A stretch of 64,000 bases of DNA from Terriglobia bacterium. GTDB lineage: Bacteria > Acidobacteriota > Terriglobia > Bryobacterales > Bryobacteraceae. The translations under genes and the position numbers were made by a program. Of this stretch, positions 1 to 8,499 are shown piece by piece. The number at the start of each line of letters is the position of its first letter. The stretch's first letter is position 1. The notes below the pieces were generated by a model. That model was not told where the DNA came from. It searched no databases and saw nothing but the letters and a program-made list of their open reading frames with translations. Location: positions 62,001 through 126,000 of the forward strand of contig JAIQFN010000007.1 in assembly GCA_020073265.1 (NCBI GenBank). Reading direction: 5' to 3'.

Positions 1-1
1 C

Positions 2-1240
2 GACGCCGGAATCGATGTCAGCGCGAAACATTTCGGCCCCCTGGTTGGACTCGCTTACCGGCTAGGATCTAGCACCGTGCTGCGGGGCGGCTACGGGATG
101 ACAATCGATCCCACTAGTACATGGAGCGCGTCGCAGCGCGACTATCCGGTCGCATTTGGAAACACATTTGTTGGACCGAACAGCTTCACGCCATATCGGC
201 CCATTGAGCAAGGAATCCCGGCTCTAGCCGGGCCTGACATCAGCACAGGCGTGATCGACTTGCCGGCGGCCGCCAACGACACGACGCTTCCGGCTGGACT
301 CCTTCGGCGGGGATATATCGAGTCATGGAACCTGATCGTCGAACGCAAGCTGCCGGCCAGCTTGACTGCGAGCGTGGGCTACGTCGGAACGCACACTGTC
401 CGGCCCTTCGTGACGGTCGATATAAACGCCGGCAGTCCCGGATTGGGAACCGCGGGCCGGCCTGCCTTCGCCACCTTTGGACGATCGGCTGCAACGAATC
501 TGCTGGAGCCGCAGTTCGGCGCCATCTATCACTCACTCCAGGCGACCTTGAATCGTCAATTCTCCGGTGGACTTTTCGTCAAGGGAAGCTATACGTTCTC
601 GCGCGCCATTGATTTTACCGATGATGAGCCCGGCGGGCTTACCTTCAACACACCCAGCCAGATTGGGCGCAACCGCGCGCTGGCAGGCTACGATCGTACG
701 CACTCGTTCCAGATGTCGGCCATCTACGAATTCCCATTCGGACCGAAAAGACGATTGTTGAACAGCGGGATTGCCAGCCTGCTGTTACGAGACTGGCAGG
801 CGAATGCGGTGTTCAGCGCGGTGAGCGGCAGTCCATTTACCGTTACCGCTTCCAGCGCATCGCTCAACGCACCAGGCAACACGCAGACCGCGGACCAGGT
901 GAAATCGGACGTCGCGATCCTGGGTGGCATCGGCGTTGGGAATCCGTGGTTCGATCCGACTGCATTCAAGGCCGTCACTGACGTTCGCTTTGGCACCACT
1001 GGTCGCAACGTACTGCGCGGACCTGGCATTGGAAACACAGACGCTGGTCTGTTCCGGAATATCCCGCTGACGGAGCGCTTGAACATGCAGTTCCGGGCCG
1101 AGGCCTTCAACCTCACGAACACGCCGCACTTCGATAATCCCAACGCGAGTCTGGCGTCGCCCGCAAGTTTCGGCACCATCACGAGTGCGTCGCGGAATGA
1201 TCAACGAGTGTTCCGGTTTGCTCTCCGGTTTGCGTTCTAG
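2..1240 (+). CDS. TonB-dependent receptor (Oar-like), C-terminal part, cut by window edge
   Basis: The reading frame is open from base 2 of the window, so the gene begins upstream and only the last ~412 residues are present. The text is typical of the large Oar/CarboxypepD_reg TonB-dependent receptors that are abundant in Acidobacteria: a 'GLAYRLG...TVLRGGYG' barrel strand near the left edge, aromatic strand repeats, an 'FRAEAFNLTNTPHF' stretch near the end, and a terminal Phe as expected for Bam recognition. It would be an outer-membrane beta-barrel importing a large ligand, possibly a glycan fragment; the substrate cannot be read. The first ATG/GTG inside the window (77) is not a real start. 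Confidence is high for family, low for ligand. Confidence 0.88.
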   Translation, partial: DAGIDVSAKHFGPLVGLAYRLGSSTVLRGGYGMTIDPTSTWSASQRDYPVAFGNTFVGPNSFTPYRPIEQGIPALAGPDISTGVIDLPAAANDTTLPAGLLRRGYIESWNLIVERKLPASLTASVGYVGTHTVRPFVTVDINAGSPGLGTAGRPAFATFGRSAATNLLEPQFGAIYHSLQATLNRQFSGGLFVKGSYTFSRAIDFTDDEPGGLTFNTPSQIGRNRALAGYDRTHSFQMSAIYEFPFGPKRRLLNSGIASLLLRDWQANAVFSAVSGSPFTVTASSASLNAPGNTQTADQVKSDVAILGGIGVGNPWFDPTAFKAVTDVRFGTTGRNVLRGPGIGNTDAGLFRNIPLTERLNMQFRAEAFNLTNTPHFDNPNASLASPASFGTITSASRNDQRVFRFALRFAF

Positions 1241-1261
1241 GAGACCGGATCGCGCGCCGGT

Positions 1262-1453
1262 GTGAGTCAAGCGAAAGAGCCATCTGACTGCAGCAGCCGG
1301 CTGGGGCAACACTGAAAGGCGAGCATGGCTGCTGCCGGGTGGCAGACCCACAGCGTGCGTGGCTTCGTCAGTGGACACCTGGTCAAGAAAACGGTCCTGC
1401 GGGTGAAATCGTTCCGACCAAATGGCGAGCGAGTCTATGCGATCAAAAGCTAG
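1262..1453 (+). pseudogene. Decayed DUF3489 gene, C-terminal remnant
   Basis: An in-frame stretch from ATG 1325 to TAG 1451-1453 encodes 42 residues starting MAAAGWQTHSVRGF and ending with GERVYAIKS. This matches the conserved end of DUF3489 proteins (the 'MxATGWQxHxVRGF..G.L.KK' helix-turn-helix-like end). Immediately upstream in another frame (cag at 1291) is QQPAGATLKG, resembling the preceding 'RPEGATL' segment of the same family. The domain is therefore split by a frameshift and lacks the N-terminal part. It is most likely a remnant; the 42-residue piece could still be translated but would be incomplete. Confidence 0.6.
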
Positions 1454-1509
1454 CTGGCCGTTCGTCTCTGTTGGTCACGTCGTGGGAACATGAAACCATC
1501 GAATAGGTT

Positions 1510-1824
1510 ATGCCCAAGGAATACGTGACCAGCGATCAAAACGTCTACAGGGTAGGCGCCACAGGAGTCTCGTTAGACTCGCTCGTTTACTTGTACCGCG
1601 AGGGAATGTCGCCCGAGAGCATGGTGGAGAGCTACCCGACCTTGACCCTGGAAGAAGTGCATGGAGCGCTTGCGTTCTATCTGGCCCACCAAGCGGAAAT
1701 CGACGCCTACGTTGCTGAGGGCGATCGGATCGCTGAGTCGCAGCATGCAGAGTCGAGACGGACCAATGCGGAACTAATCGCGAAGTTGCGACGGGCGCGG
1801 CATGAAAGTCAGATACCAGGCTGA
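1510..1824 (+). CDS. DUF433 domain protein, antitoxin-like
   Basis: A 104-residue protein with the DUF433 helix-turn-helix-like core: a short N-terminal strand, then 'GVSLDSLVYLYREGMSPESMVESYPTLTLEEVHGALAFYL', followed by a long charged helical tail. DUF433 proteins are paired with PIN-like proteins in VapBC-like modules and are presumed antitoxins and autoregulators. The gene overlaps the next ORF by 23 bases, so translation is probably coupled. The tail (residues ~65-104) would be the toxin-binding part by analogy. The pairing is well supported; toxin-antitoxin activity is inferred. Confidence 0.85.
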   Translation: MPKEYVTSDQNVYRVGATGVSLDSLVYLYREGMSPESMVESYPTLTLEEVHGALAFYLAHQAEIDAYVAEGDRIAESQHAESRRTNAELIAKLRRARHESQIPG

Positions 1825-2152
1825 TGCCGATCTGGACGGGCGGGTGCTGCGAGGCCTGAAACGCGCTGCGCCCGAGATGGACATTCAAACGGCCGTCGAA
1901 GCCGGTCCGGCGGGAATGGAAGACCTGCTGGTATTGGACATTGCTGCGAAGGCTGGCCGAATTCTCGTGAGTCAAGATCGACGCACAATGCCGGCGCATT
2001 TCGCACATTACCTCCTCGCTGCCAAGAGCTCCGGAGTGATCCCCTTGCGCGGAGGGATCTCGATTGCAAGGGCGATCGACGATCTTCTCCTGATCTGGAG
2101 CGCCAGCGAGGCCGAGGAGTGGACCGATCGCTTGGTATGGATGCCGCTTTGA
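1802..2152 (+). CDS. DUF5615 PIN-like protein, toxin-like
   Basis: A 116-residue protein of the DUF5615 (PIN-like) family. The N-terminus 'MKVRYQADADLDGRVLRGL' carries the first acidic residues and 'ILVSQDRRTMP' the later Asp typical of Mut7-C/PIN-like folds. It overlaps the 3' end of the DUF433 gene by 23 bases, the usual antitoxin-first order. By family it would be an RNase toxin of a VapBC-like pair; the exact catalytic set is not proven for DUF5615. About 120 bases without a gene follow. Confidence 0.83.
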   Translation: MKVRYQADADLDGRVLRGLKRAAPEMDIQTAVEAGPAGMEDLLVLDIAAKAGRILVSQDRRTMPAHFAHYLLAAKSSGVIPLRGGISIARAIDDLLLIWSASEAEEWTDRLVWMPL

Positions 2153-2276
2153 AGGCCACGTTAGCGAACCTTTGTGAAGGACAACATGAGCGGGCCCGGC
2201 CTTGGGCGGTTCCTGATCGGCTAAACTTAACTTCGGCTCGATCCAGGATCTCGCCCCACCTGATACTGTATTCCGT

Positions 2277-4076
2277 ATGAGGATCGCTCCCTTTTTGTTT
2301 CCCTTGGTGTTGTGGGGCGCCCCGCCTTCAGGCGAAGCGGTGTATCAGAAGCGCTGCTCGGGCTGCCATGAGCAGACCGATCCCCGCATCCCGCATCGCG
2401 AGGCGCTACAAAAGATGCCTGCAACGCGGATCGTGCGCGCTCTCGATTCCGGCGCCATGATGTCGGTAGCGTTCACCATGAGCCGGGACGAAAGAATCGC
2501 GGTCGCCTCCTACCTGGGCACCGACGCGCCGGCTGCTCCGCCGCCTGCCTCGGCATTCTGTGCGGATCGCAGCGTGAAGCTCTCGGGCGCGCCGAAGTTC
2601 GCCTGGAACGGATGGAGTCCGGGATCGAGCAACGCGCGCTTCCAACCGGATCAGGCCGCCAAGTTGAGTATCGATCAGGTTCGAGGTCTGCGGTTGAAAT
2701 GGGCGTTTGGCTTCGATGGCGATGTCACCGCGTTCGCGCCGCCGACTGTCATTGACGGCCAGGTATTCGTTGGCAGCGCGGCGGGGCTGATCCATGCGAT
2801 GCGGGCCGAAAGCGGATGTCTCCAGTGGGTGTTTCAGGCCAACGGGCCGGTGCGTTCGTCGATCCTGGCGGCGCGTCAAGGCAAGCAGCATGTCTTATTG
2901 TTCGGAGATATGACGGGGTGGTTCTACGCGCTCCAGGCCGAAACGGGGAGGCTGTTGTGGAAGCAGCACATAGAAACACACGATTCTACGCGGCTCACCG
3001 GCGCCCCGGTCGCTTACAACGGTACGGTCTACGTGCCAGTGGCGTCATGGGAGGAGACTCGTTCGGCCGACCCGGACTATCCCTGTTGCACGTTCCGGGG
3101 AAGCGTCGTCGCTCTCCGCATCCGCGACGGCCAGCAACTCTGGAAAACCTACATGAGCCCGGTCCCCCAGGAGACCGGCAAGAACGCGCGCGGGATCTCT
3201 CAATTCGGGCCGTCCGGTGTCGGGGTATGGGCCTCGCCGACGCTGGATCCGAAACGGCGCCTGCTCTATGTGACCACCGGCGACAATTACTCAAAGCCCG
3301 CCACGAATAACAGCGATGCAGTCATGGCGCTGGATCTCGCAACGGGACGCATCGTTTGGTCCAAGCAGATTTTAGCCGCGGACGTGTTTAACGGCGCTTG
3401 CCGCAGCGACTCTAGTTGCGGCCCGGACTTCGACTTCGGATCCTCAGCGATTCTGGTCACCGCCGAGGACGGCCGCGAATTGCTGCTGGCCGGCCAGAAA
3501 TCGGGAATTGTTTTTGGGCTGGATCCGGCCAAGCAGGGCGAAATCGTCTGGCAGACCCGGGTCGGGAAGGGCAGCACCAACGGCGGTGTTCAATGGGGCA
3601 TGGCCACGGATGGCCAGCGAGTGTACGCCGCGGTTTCCGATCTGGTCCGCACGCGCCTGACAAATCCTGTTGGCGCGCGACGCTCGGGTGTGGACCCCAA
3701 GCAGGGAGGCGGGCTTACCGCCCTGCGCATCGCTGACGGTAGCCAGGTTTGGCACGTTGCGGCGGCGCCCTGTGCGGAAAACGCACCCATGGGTTGCAGC
3801 CCCGCACAACCGGGTGCAGTGACAGGCATTCCCGGAGTTGTTTTCGCTACCTCCGTGGACGGGCACCTTCGCGCGCACTCGGCCGAGGACGGCCAGGTTC
3901 TGTGGGATTTCGACACCGTCCGCGATTTCGATACCGTGAACGGTGTGAAGGCCCGAGGAGGGTCCATCGATGGCCCAGGCGCGGTGGTCGTCAATGGCAT
4001 GGTTTTCATCACATCTGGCTATCCCCGTAATGGAGGCATTCCGGGGAACGTGTTGTTGGCCTTCGGAAGCCTCTGA
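2277..4076 (+). CDS. Exported cytochrome c-PQQ beta-propeller dehydrogenase-like protein
   Basis: A 599-residue protein with a short signal peptide, then a class I cytochrome c domain (heme motif C27-S-G-C30-H31) and, from about residue 105, a PQQ-type eight-bladed propeller with repeated 'GxVYV..' and 'LDLATGRIVW' Trp-docking blades. The domain order resembles polyvinyl-alcohol-dehydrogenase-like quinoproteins, which have the cytochrome at the N-terminus. It should act in the periplasm, oxidising an alcohol and passing electrons through its own heme. It lacks an obvious canonical ADH size (about 700 residues). The start at ATG 2277 is supported by the signal peptide, not by a clear Shine-Dalgarno. 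It is followed by another cytochrome protein. Confidence 0.82.
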   Translation: MRIAPFLFPLVLWGAPPSGEAVYQKRCSGCHEQTDPRIPHREALQKMPATRIVRALDSGAMMSVAFTMSRDERIAVASYLGTDAPAAPPPASAFCADRSVKLSGAPKFAWNGWSPGSSNARFQPDQAAKLSIDQVRGLRLKWAFGFDGDVTAFAPPTVIDGQVFVGSAAGLIHAMRAESGCLQWVFQANGPVRSSILAARQGKQHVLLFGDMTGWFYALQAETGRLLWKQHIETHDSTRLTGAPVAYNGTVYVPVASWEETRSADPDYPCCTFRGSVVALRIRDGQQLWKTYMSPVPQETGKNARGISQFGPSGVGVWASPTLDPKRRLLYVTTGDNYSKPATNNSDAVMALDLATGRIVWSKQILAADVFNGACRSDSSCGPDFDFGSSAILVTAEDGRELLLAGQKSGIVFGLDPAKQGEIVWQTRVGKGSTNGGVQWGMATDGQRVYAAVSDLVRTRLTNPVGARRSGVDPKQGGGLTALRIADGSQVWHVAAAPCAENAPMGCSPAQPGAVTGIPGVVFATSVDGHLRAHSAEDGQVLWDFDTVRDFDTVNGVKARGGSIDGPGAVVVNGMVFITSGYPRNGGIPGNVLLAFGSL

Positions 4077-4156
4077 AGGCGAACTGGCCTCGCCAGATCA
4101 GAGGGCTGCTGAAGGTATATACTGCATGCATGCCGAAGATCTTCTGGAGGTGTGCG

Positions 4157-5629
4157 ATGCCTGGCACAAGTTCTTTCGGGCCTCGAGCATCCAGGCTCGG
4201 GCTCGTCGCCATCCTTATAGGTCTGCTCGCGCCAGCGGCCGCTCGTGCACAGACGCCTGCCTCCGCGGGCAACGTCACGTTCGCGAAAGACATCGCGCCG
4301 ATCCTGCAGCGCAGTTGCCAGGAGTGTCATCGGCCGAACGGCGTCGCTCCGATGTCGCTGGTCACCTACGAAGAGGTCAGACCTTGGGCGCGCGCCATCA
4401 AAGAGCGGACTCACATCGGTCCGCATGCCGGCGTCATGCCGCCGTTTTTCGTGGAAAAAGACATCGGCATTCAGAAGTTCAAGAACGATCCCTCATTGAC
4501 TGACCAGGAGAAAGCCAGGATCCTGAAGTGGGTCGATAGCGGAGCGCCGCGCGGCAATCCGGCCGACATGCCGCCGCCGCTGAAGTTCGATGATTCGGAC
4601 CAGTGGACCATCGGCGAACCGGACCTGGTGGTGAGATCCAAAGATGTAACGGTTCCGGCCAAAGGCCCGGATTGGTGGGGAGACACCGGGCTCGTTCCGA
4701 CCGGCCTCAAGGAAGACAGGTATGTCTCGGCCCTCGAAGTTAGAGAAGTCAACGACATCCCGAAAGACGTTCCAATCAAGACCGTGGGGGGACGCTATGT
4801 CTTCCACCACATGACGTATACCAGCATCGTGCCGGGCGACCGCGATTCCGGCACCCCCGATGAAGGGGCGACGAGCTGGCCGATTCACGAAGTCGGGCGC
4901 AACGCGGACATATTTCCGCCCGAAGCCGGCCGCCTGTTAGCCGCGAATTCGTCCCTCTCGCTGGCCGCGGGCCACATTCACCCGAATGGCCGCGAAACGA
5001 TAGCGCATCTTGAGTTCGCCTTCAAGTTTTTTCCAAAAGGCTACAAACCGCTCTACCGCCCCGCTCGGCTGCGCCTGGGCAACGGCGTCGACCTGGACGT
5101 CAAGCCCAATCAGTCGAAGCAGGAGCTGCACTCCTACGTTACGCTGACTGAGCACACCAAGATCATCGCGTTCGAGCCTCATCTGCACGCTCCCGGAGTG
5201 CGCATGTGCCTGGAAGCGAGCTGGGGCTTCACCATGCAGACGCTGACCTGCGTCGGCTACGACCACAATTGGGTGAAGCAATATGTGTACGACGACGATG
5301 CGGCGCCGCTGCTGCCCAAGGGCACCATCGTTCACCTGATTGGTTTCCTCGACACAACCGCGGCCAACAAGAACGTCGCCGATTCCAGGAACTGGGCCGG
5401 CGGCGGGCGGCGCTCCATCGCGAACATGTTCAGTGACCTGGGGTATGCCGTCGCGCTTACCGAAGCGCAGTTTCAGGCCGAGATGGCCAAGCGGCGCGAG
5501 AAAATGAAGAGCCGGAACGTTTACGATATCGGCTGTCCGCTGTGCTGGGCGCCCCCCGTGCCGACTGCGTCGCCGACGGGCGCTGCTCTAATAAAGAACG
5601 GACCAAGCCCTGCCGCACCAGGCAACTAA
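4157..5629 (+). CDS. Exported cytochrome c protein with copper-monooxygenase-like C-terminal part
   Basis: A 490-residue secreted protein. ATG 4157 is chosen because GGAGG lies at 4146-4150, six bases upstream; the in-frame ATG at 4130 has no such site. A Sec signal peptide (cleavage near AARAQ) is followed by 'TFAKDIAPILQRSCQECHRPNG', a heme-binding CxxCH (C54, C57, H58) typical of the wide acidobacterial family with 'VAPMSLVTYEEVRPWARAIKER'. The rest contains clustered His motifs (HHMTYTS, GHIHPNG, HLHAPG) resembling type II copper monooxygenase-like domains. It probably sits in the periplasm and exchanges electrons with the upstream quinoprotein. The reaction is unknown. Confidence 0.78.
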   Translation: MPGTSSFGPRASRLGLVAILIGLLAPAAARAQTPASAGNVTFAKDIAPILQRSCQECHRPNGVAPMSLVTYEEVRPWARAIKERTHIGPHAGVMPPFFVEKDIGIQKFKNDPSLTDQEKARILKWVDSGAPRGNPADMPPPLKFDDSDQWTIGEPDLVVRSKDVTVPAKGPDWWGDTGLVPTGLKEDRYVSALEVREVNDIPKDVPIKTVGGRYVFHHMTYTSIVPGDRDSGTPDEGATSWPIHEVGRNADIFPPEAGRLLAANSSLSLAAGHIHPNGRETIAHLEFAFKFFPKGYKPLYRPARLRLGNGVDLDVKPNQSKQELHSYVTLTEHTKIIAFEPHLHAPGVRMCLEASWGFTMQTLTCVGYDHNWVKQYVYDDDAAPLLPKGTIVHLIGFLDTTAANKNVADSRNWAGGGRRSIANMFSDLGYAVALTEAQFQAEMAKRREKMKSRNVYDIGCPLCWAPPVPTASPTGAALIKNGPSPAAPGN

Positions 5630-5638
5630 CAGCGAATA

Positions 5639-6643
5639 ATGATTCGACGCCGGATTTTCGCAGCGAGAGCCGGGGCGATCGCGCTTGGCTCTTTAGCGCT
5701 CCTCTGCTTAGCGCAACCCGCCGGCGCCCAGACGAGATTTACCTACTCCACCGGGCAGGACGTTTCGCCGTCGTACGAAGGCTGGATGCCGAACGAGGAC
5801 GGTTCCTTCACTTTGTACTTCGGCTACATGAACTCGAACTGGCTGGAGGAATTCGACGTCCCCATCGGTCCGGAGAACGACATCCAGCCGGGAGGCCCCG
5901 ATCAAGGGCAGCCAACGCACTTTTATCCGCGCCGGAATCCCTTTCTGTTCACCATTCGCGTGCCGAAGGACTTCGGAGCCAAAGAGCTGATCTGGACCCT
6001 GACGACACACGGCAGAACCCAGAGAGTCTATGCCTCGCTCAAGACCGACTACCAGATCGATAAGCAGGTGATTTCAACTGAGGTGGGCGGCGATCTCGGC
6101 AGCCTGAAAGACGAGCTTCGATCCAACATCCCGCCGGAGCTCGAGGTCCAGGGCGATACGCAGCGGCATGTCAAAGTCGGAGAACTGTTGACGTTGGTGG
6201 CATTGGCAGGCGATCCCGACAACCTGCCCGCTCGGCGCGATGGCAAGCCACAGCCGCGTCACCCCGGAAAACCGACGGAGCAACCGCGGAAGCCGGCAGC
6301 TCCGCGCGCTGAGTCCGCCTCAGCGATCGCCAACCTCGTCTACAGGCAGCCCTTTTCGCAAGCCATCGCCAGCGGACCCGGCTTGCGGATGTCGTGGATC
6401 GTCTATCGGGGCAATGCCTCGACGGTCCAGTTCAGCCCGGACCAATTTAAGACCTGGACGGACAGCCGCCCGTTTGCGAACTCGCCCTGGTCGCCCCCCT
6501 ACACGATACCCGAGCCGCCTCCAGAGGGAAAATGGGTGACGCAGATCACCTTCCAGGAGCCGGGCACCTACGTGTTGCGTGCCGTGGCAAGCGATGGATC
6601 GTTGTTTACCTACCAGAACGTGACGGTTACCGTCACGCGCTAG
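5639..6643 (+). CDS. Secreted hypothetical protein, partner of the cytochrome c gene
   Basis: A 334-residue protein starting only nine bases after the cytochrome c gene, so it is probably in the same operon. It has a Sec signal peptide (cleavage near QPAGA-QTRF), a mature N-terminal domain with 'EGWMPNEDGSFTLYFGYMNSNW', a Pro-rich linker near residues 205-225 and a C-terminal beta-sandwich-like segment with 'GTYVLRAVASDGSLFTYQNVTVTVTR'. Similar genes often follow this cytochrome family in Acidobacteria, but no function is established. It may be a structural or binding partner of the redox proteins. Confidence 0.7.
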   Translation: MIRRRIFAARAGAIALGSLALLCLAQPAGAQTRFTYSTGQDVSPSYEGWMPNEDGSFTLYFGYMNSNWLEEFDVPIGPENDIQPGGPDQGQPTHFYPRRNPFLFTIRVPKDFGAKELIWTLTTHGRTQRVYASLKTDYQIDKQVISTEVGGDLGSLKDELRSNIPPELEVQGDTQRHVKVGELLTLVALAGDPDNLPARRDGKPQPRHPGKPTEQPRKPAAPRAESASAIANLVYRQPFSQAIASGPGLRMSWIVYRGNASTVQFSPDQFKTWTDSRPFANSPWSPPYTIPEPPPEGKWVTQITFQEPGTYVLRAVASDGSLFTYQNVTVTVTR

Positions 6644-6708
6644 CCCTTTGAGGTCGGGACCGCTCTGGTGAGGTCTACTTCCCGGACGGAAGAGCGCGAC
6701 CGGTAGGC

Positions 6709-7803
6709 TCAGTCCCCGGTCACCACTTTCACTTTCGCGAAAAAGGCCTTCTTCCGGCTGGTGTTGATGCCCCAATTCACCGGAGGACACTGATAGCCTT
6801 CCACGTAATCGCTCTTGCCGGGATCGAAGTATCCCCAGGAGCAGTGGGACGCGATCGCCGCCGTCATATTGTTCGACGGTTCGTCGAAGCGAAAGTGATC
6901 ATCCTCGTTGATCAGGATTGGCATCGGCCTGTACCCATCCACCCGACGAGTCCGCCCAATCATGCTTGAGATACGAGCCGGGCCCTGCACGCCGTTGCCG
7001 TGCAATAGCAGGAAATCGGAAGCCCTCACCACGTTGGCCGTCGGTACGCTGCCTCCGCTAAAGCTCGTGCCGGCAAGAAGCCGCCGTCCGCTGCGGGTTT
7101 GGTCTTTCGCCAGTTGGATAAGCTCATCGATGCGCGGCGGCCTTAGAATCGCGTGGTCGTAATCGCGCACATCGCACTCGTTCGCTATTTCGAGCATCAC
7201 GTTCCGGTAGCCGCGGTCGAGCAGCCAGTTGGCGGTATTGATAACGCCGCGCCGGACCGCCGCCTCATCTTTCAGCCGCTGATCCTGTCCGAAGTAGTAA
7301 CATCCGACCATCGGCGCCATACCGAGCTGGTCGGCGCGATCCAAGACCAGCGCAAGCCGGGCCATGTAGTCTGGCCGCAGATCGCCTTGCGGGTCCAACG
7401 CGGAATTCTCCCATGGCTGGGATGTCGAGTAGCCTTCCGGGCTGCCGCCCTGGAGGTTGATGGTGAAGGTCAGCAGCCCATTGCGCCTCCACTCCGGGAG
7501 GGCGGCGACGAACTCGCGAGTGTTCCGTTCCGGATCCCATTTGCCCGTGTCGGGATAGGCCCATCTGTCCCGGGTGGCTGGGTTGAGATCGTCGAAAATA
7601 GCCTGCACTGCTCGAGCATTCAGGAGCAGCCCTTCTACCTTCATGCCATTCCAGGTTCGTCCGGCGTAGGTTGGCTTGCCGTTCAGAAGGAAATCGTCGC
7701 CGCGAATGGACAGGTTGGTGAGACGAGGGGAGGGTGCAGCGTTGATCGCCGCGGTAAACCACGGTGCTGCACTCGAGAGCGAAAGGAACGTTCTGCGATT
7801 CAT
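6709..7803 (-). CDS. Tat-exported GH-A-clan-like glycoside hydrolase
   Basis: A 364-residue protein from ATG 7803 (an upstream ATG at 7827 adds eight residues; the later start puts the twin-arginine 'NRRTFLSLSS' at the very N-terminus). The body has a cellulase-like TIM-barrel pattern: 'RTWNGMKVEG' early, 'MLEIANECD' around residue 205 carrying an Asn-Glu pair as expected for the acid/base, and 'PILINEDDH' around residue 300 carrying a Glu at the nucleophile position. This suggests GH5/GH-A-type chemistry on a glycan, but the CAZy family is not assigned. It converges on the gene at 5639-6643 with a 65-base gap. Confidence 0.62.
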   Translation of the reverse strand: MNRRTFLSLSSAAPWFTAAINAAPSPRLTNLSIRGDDFLLNGKPTYAGRTWNGMKVEGLLLNARAVQAIFDDLNPATRDRWAYPDTGKWDPERNTREFVAALPEWRRNGLLTFTINLQGGSPEGYSTSQPWENSALDPQGDLRPDYMARLALVLDRADQLGMAPMVGCYYFGQDQRLKDEAAVRRGVINTANWLLDRGYRNVMLEIANECDVRDYDHAILRPPRIDELIQLAKDQTRSGRRLLAGTSFSGGSVPTANVVRASDFLLLHGNGVQGPARISSMIGRTRRVDGYRPMPILINEDDHFRFDEPSNNMTAAIASHCSWGYFDPGKSDYVEGYQCPPVNWGINTSRKKAFFAKVKVVTGD

Positions 7804-8034
7804 CTTCAACGACGGCGCGGCAGCCATGTGCGCCCGCGCGTGCTGGTTCAGCGTGAAATGGAGAATTGGGCGCCCTGTTAGCGACTATAACGCCATTTTC
7901 GGGGGCCAGTTTGCACCGTCAGCTCAGTGGCGGCCCCGCGCGAGGGGCCGCGCCGAAACTTAGCGGGAGCCCGCCGGACTCCAAAGCCGGATGGGCGCTG
8001 CTCGGAACCTCACTCGCGCATGGACTGCTGGACG

Positions 8035-8096
8035 CGCCCGCGCCTGCCCGAGTGCTGCGACACGCCCGCGCCTGCCCGAGTGCTGCGACACGCCCG
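8035..8096. repeat. 28-bp tandem duplication plus 6-bp partial unit
   Basis: The unit cgcccgcgcctgcccgagtg + ctgcgaca occurs at 8035-8062 and again, identically, at 8063-8090. A six-base partial third copy follows at 8091-8096. It lies in non-coding DNA and probably arose by replication slippage. Confidence 0.9.
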
Positions 8097-8469
8097 AGGC
8101 CGATCGCGCCCCTCAGCGCCTGGCCCGCAACGTCGAACCATCGCTGTTCGCGCAACCGGCCGCGACCGGCGACCGGGCCCTTGCCCGCGCGCTCGCGTCC
8201 TTATGTATTGCCGGCTACATGTATTGCCCGCTACCACGCCTTTCGGGTCCTGGAGAAGTACGGCCTCAAGTCGCTGAAAAGCAGCCAGTAACATGGATCA
8301 GCGCCTCGGCAAATGGGACCATCGACGGCGGGCGGCGTCGGGCCGGAAGAGCAGCCCCGTCGGGCACGAAGCGCCGCGTGTGGGGCAAATGCCCCAATAT
8401 GTTATCCACACCGGAACCCATGGTACGCGGACGTTGTAAAAGATTGATGCAATTGTATGTGATCGGACA

Positions 8470-8475
8470 TATAAT
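8470..8475 (+). promoter_or_regulatory. Putative -10 box for the PEP-CTERM ice-binding-like gene
   Basis: A perfect TATAAT lies 24 bases upstream of the ATG at 8500, in a locally AT-rich patch within otherwise GC-rich DNA. A 17-base spacing gives only atgcaa as the -35 element, so it would depend on an activator or be a weak -35 promoter. The leader would be about 18 bases, containing the ribosome site gagagg. Confidence 0.5.
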
Positions 8476-8499
8476 CAAACAGAACTGAGAGGATGTGAT

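Larger units (their letters stand above)
7828..8499. other. Gene-free stretch with repeat and possible mobile-element remnant
   Basis: About 670 GC-rich bases lie between two divergent genes. Six-frame reading gives only low-complexity Arg/Pro/Ala translations, so I call no gene. A 28-base tandem duplication lies at 8035-8090. Around 7895-7925 the text 'attttcgggggccagtttgcacc' resembles terminal sequence seen at some IS21-type elements, and one frame ending near 8290 reads RYHAFRVLEKYGLKSL, vaguely like an IstA C-terminus. A decayed element is possible but weakly supported. The right end carries the promoter of the next gene. Confidence 0.5.

Noticed and set aside
6661-6696. Possible terminator hairpin between convergent genes
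   Set aside because: The six-base stem CGCTCT/AGAGCG has a 24-base loop and no T-run, so it is not a convincing intrinsic terminator.
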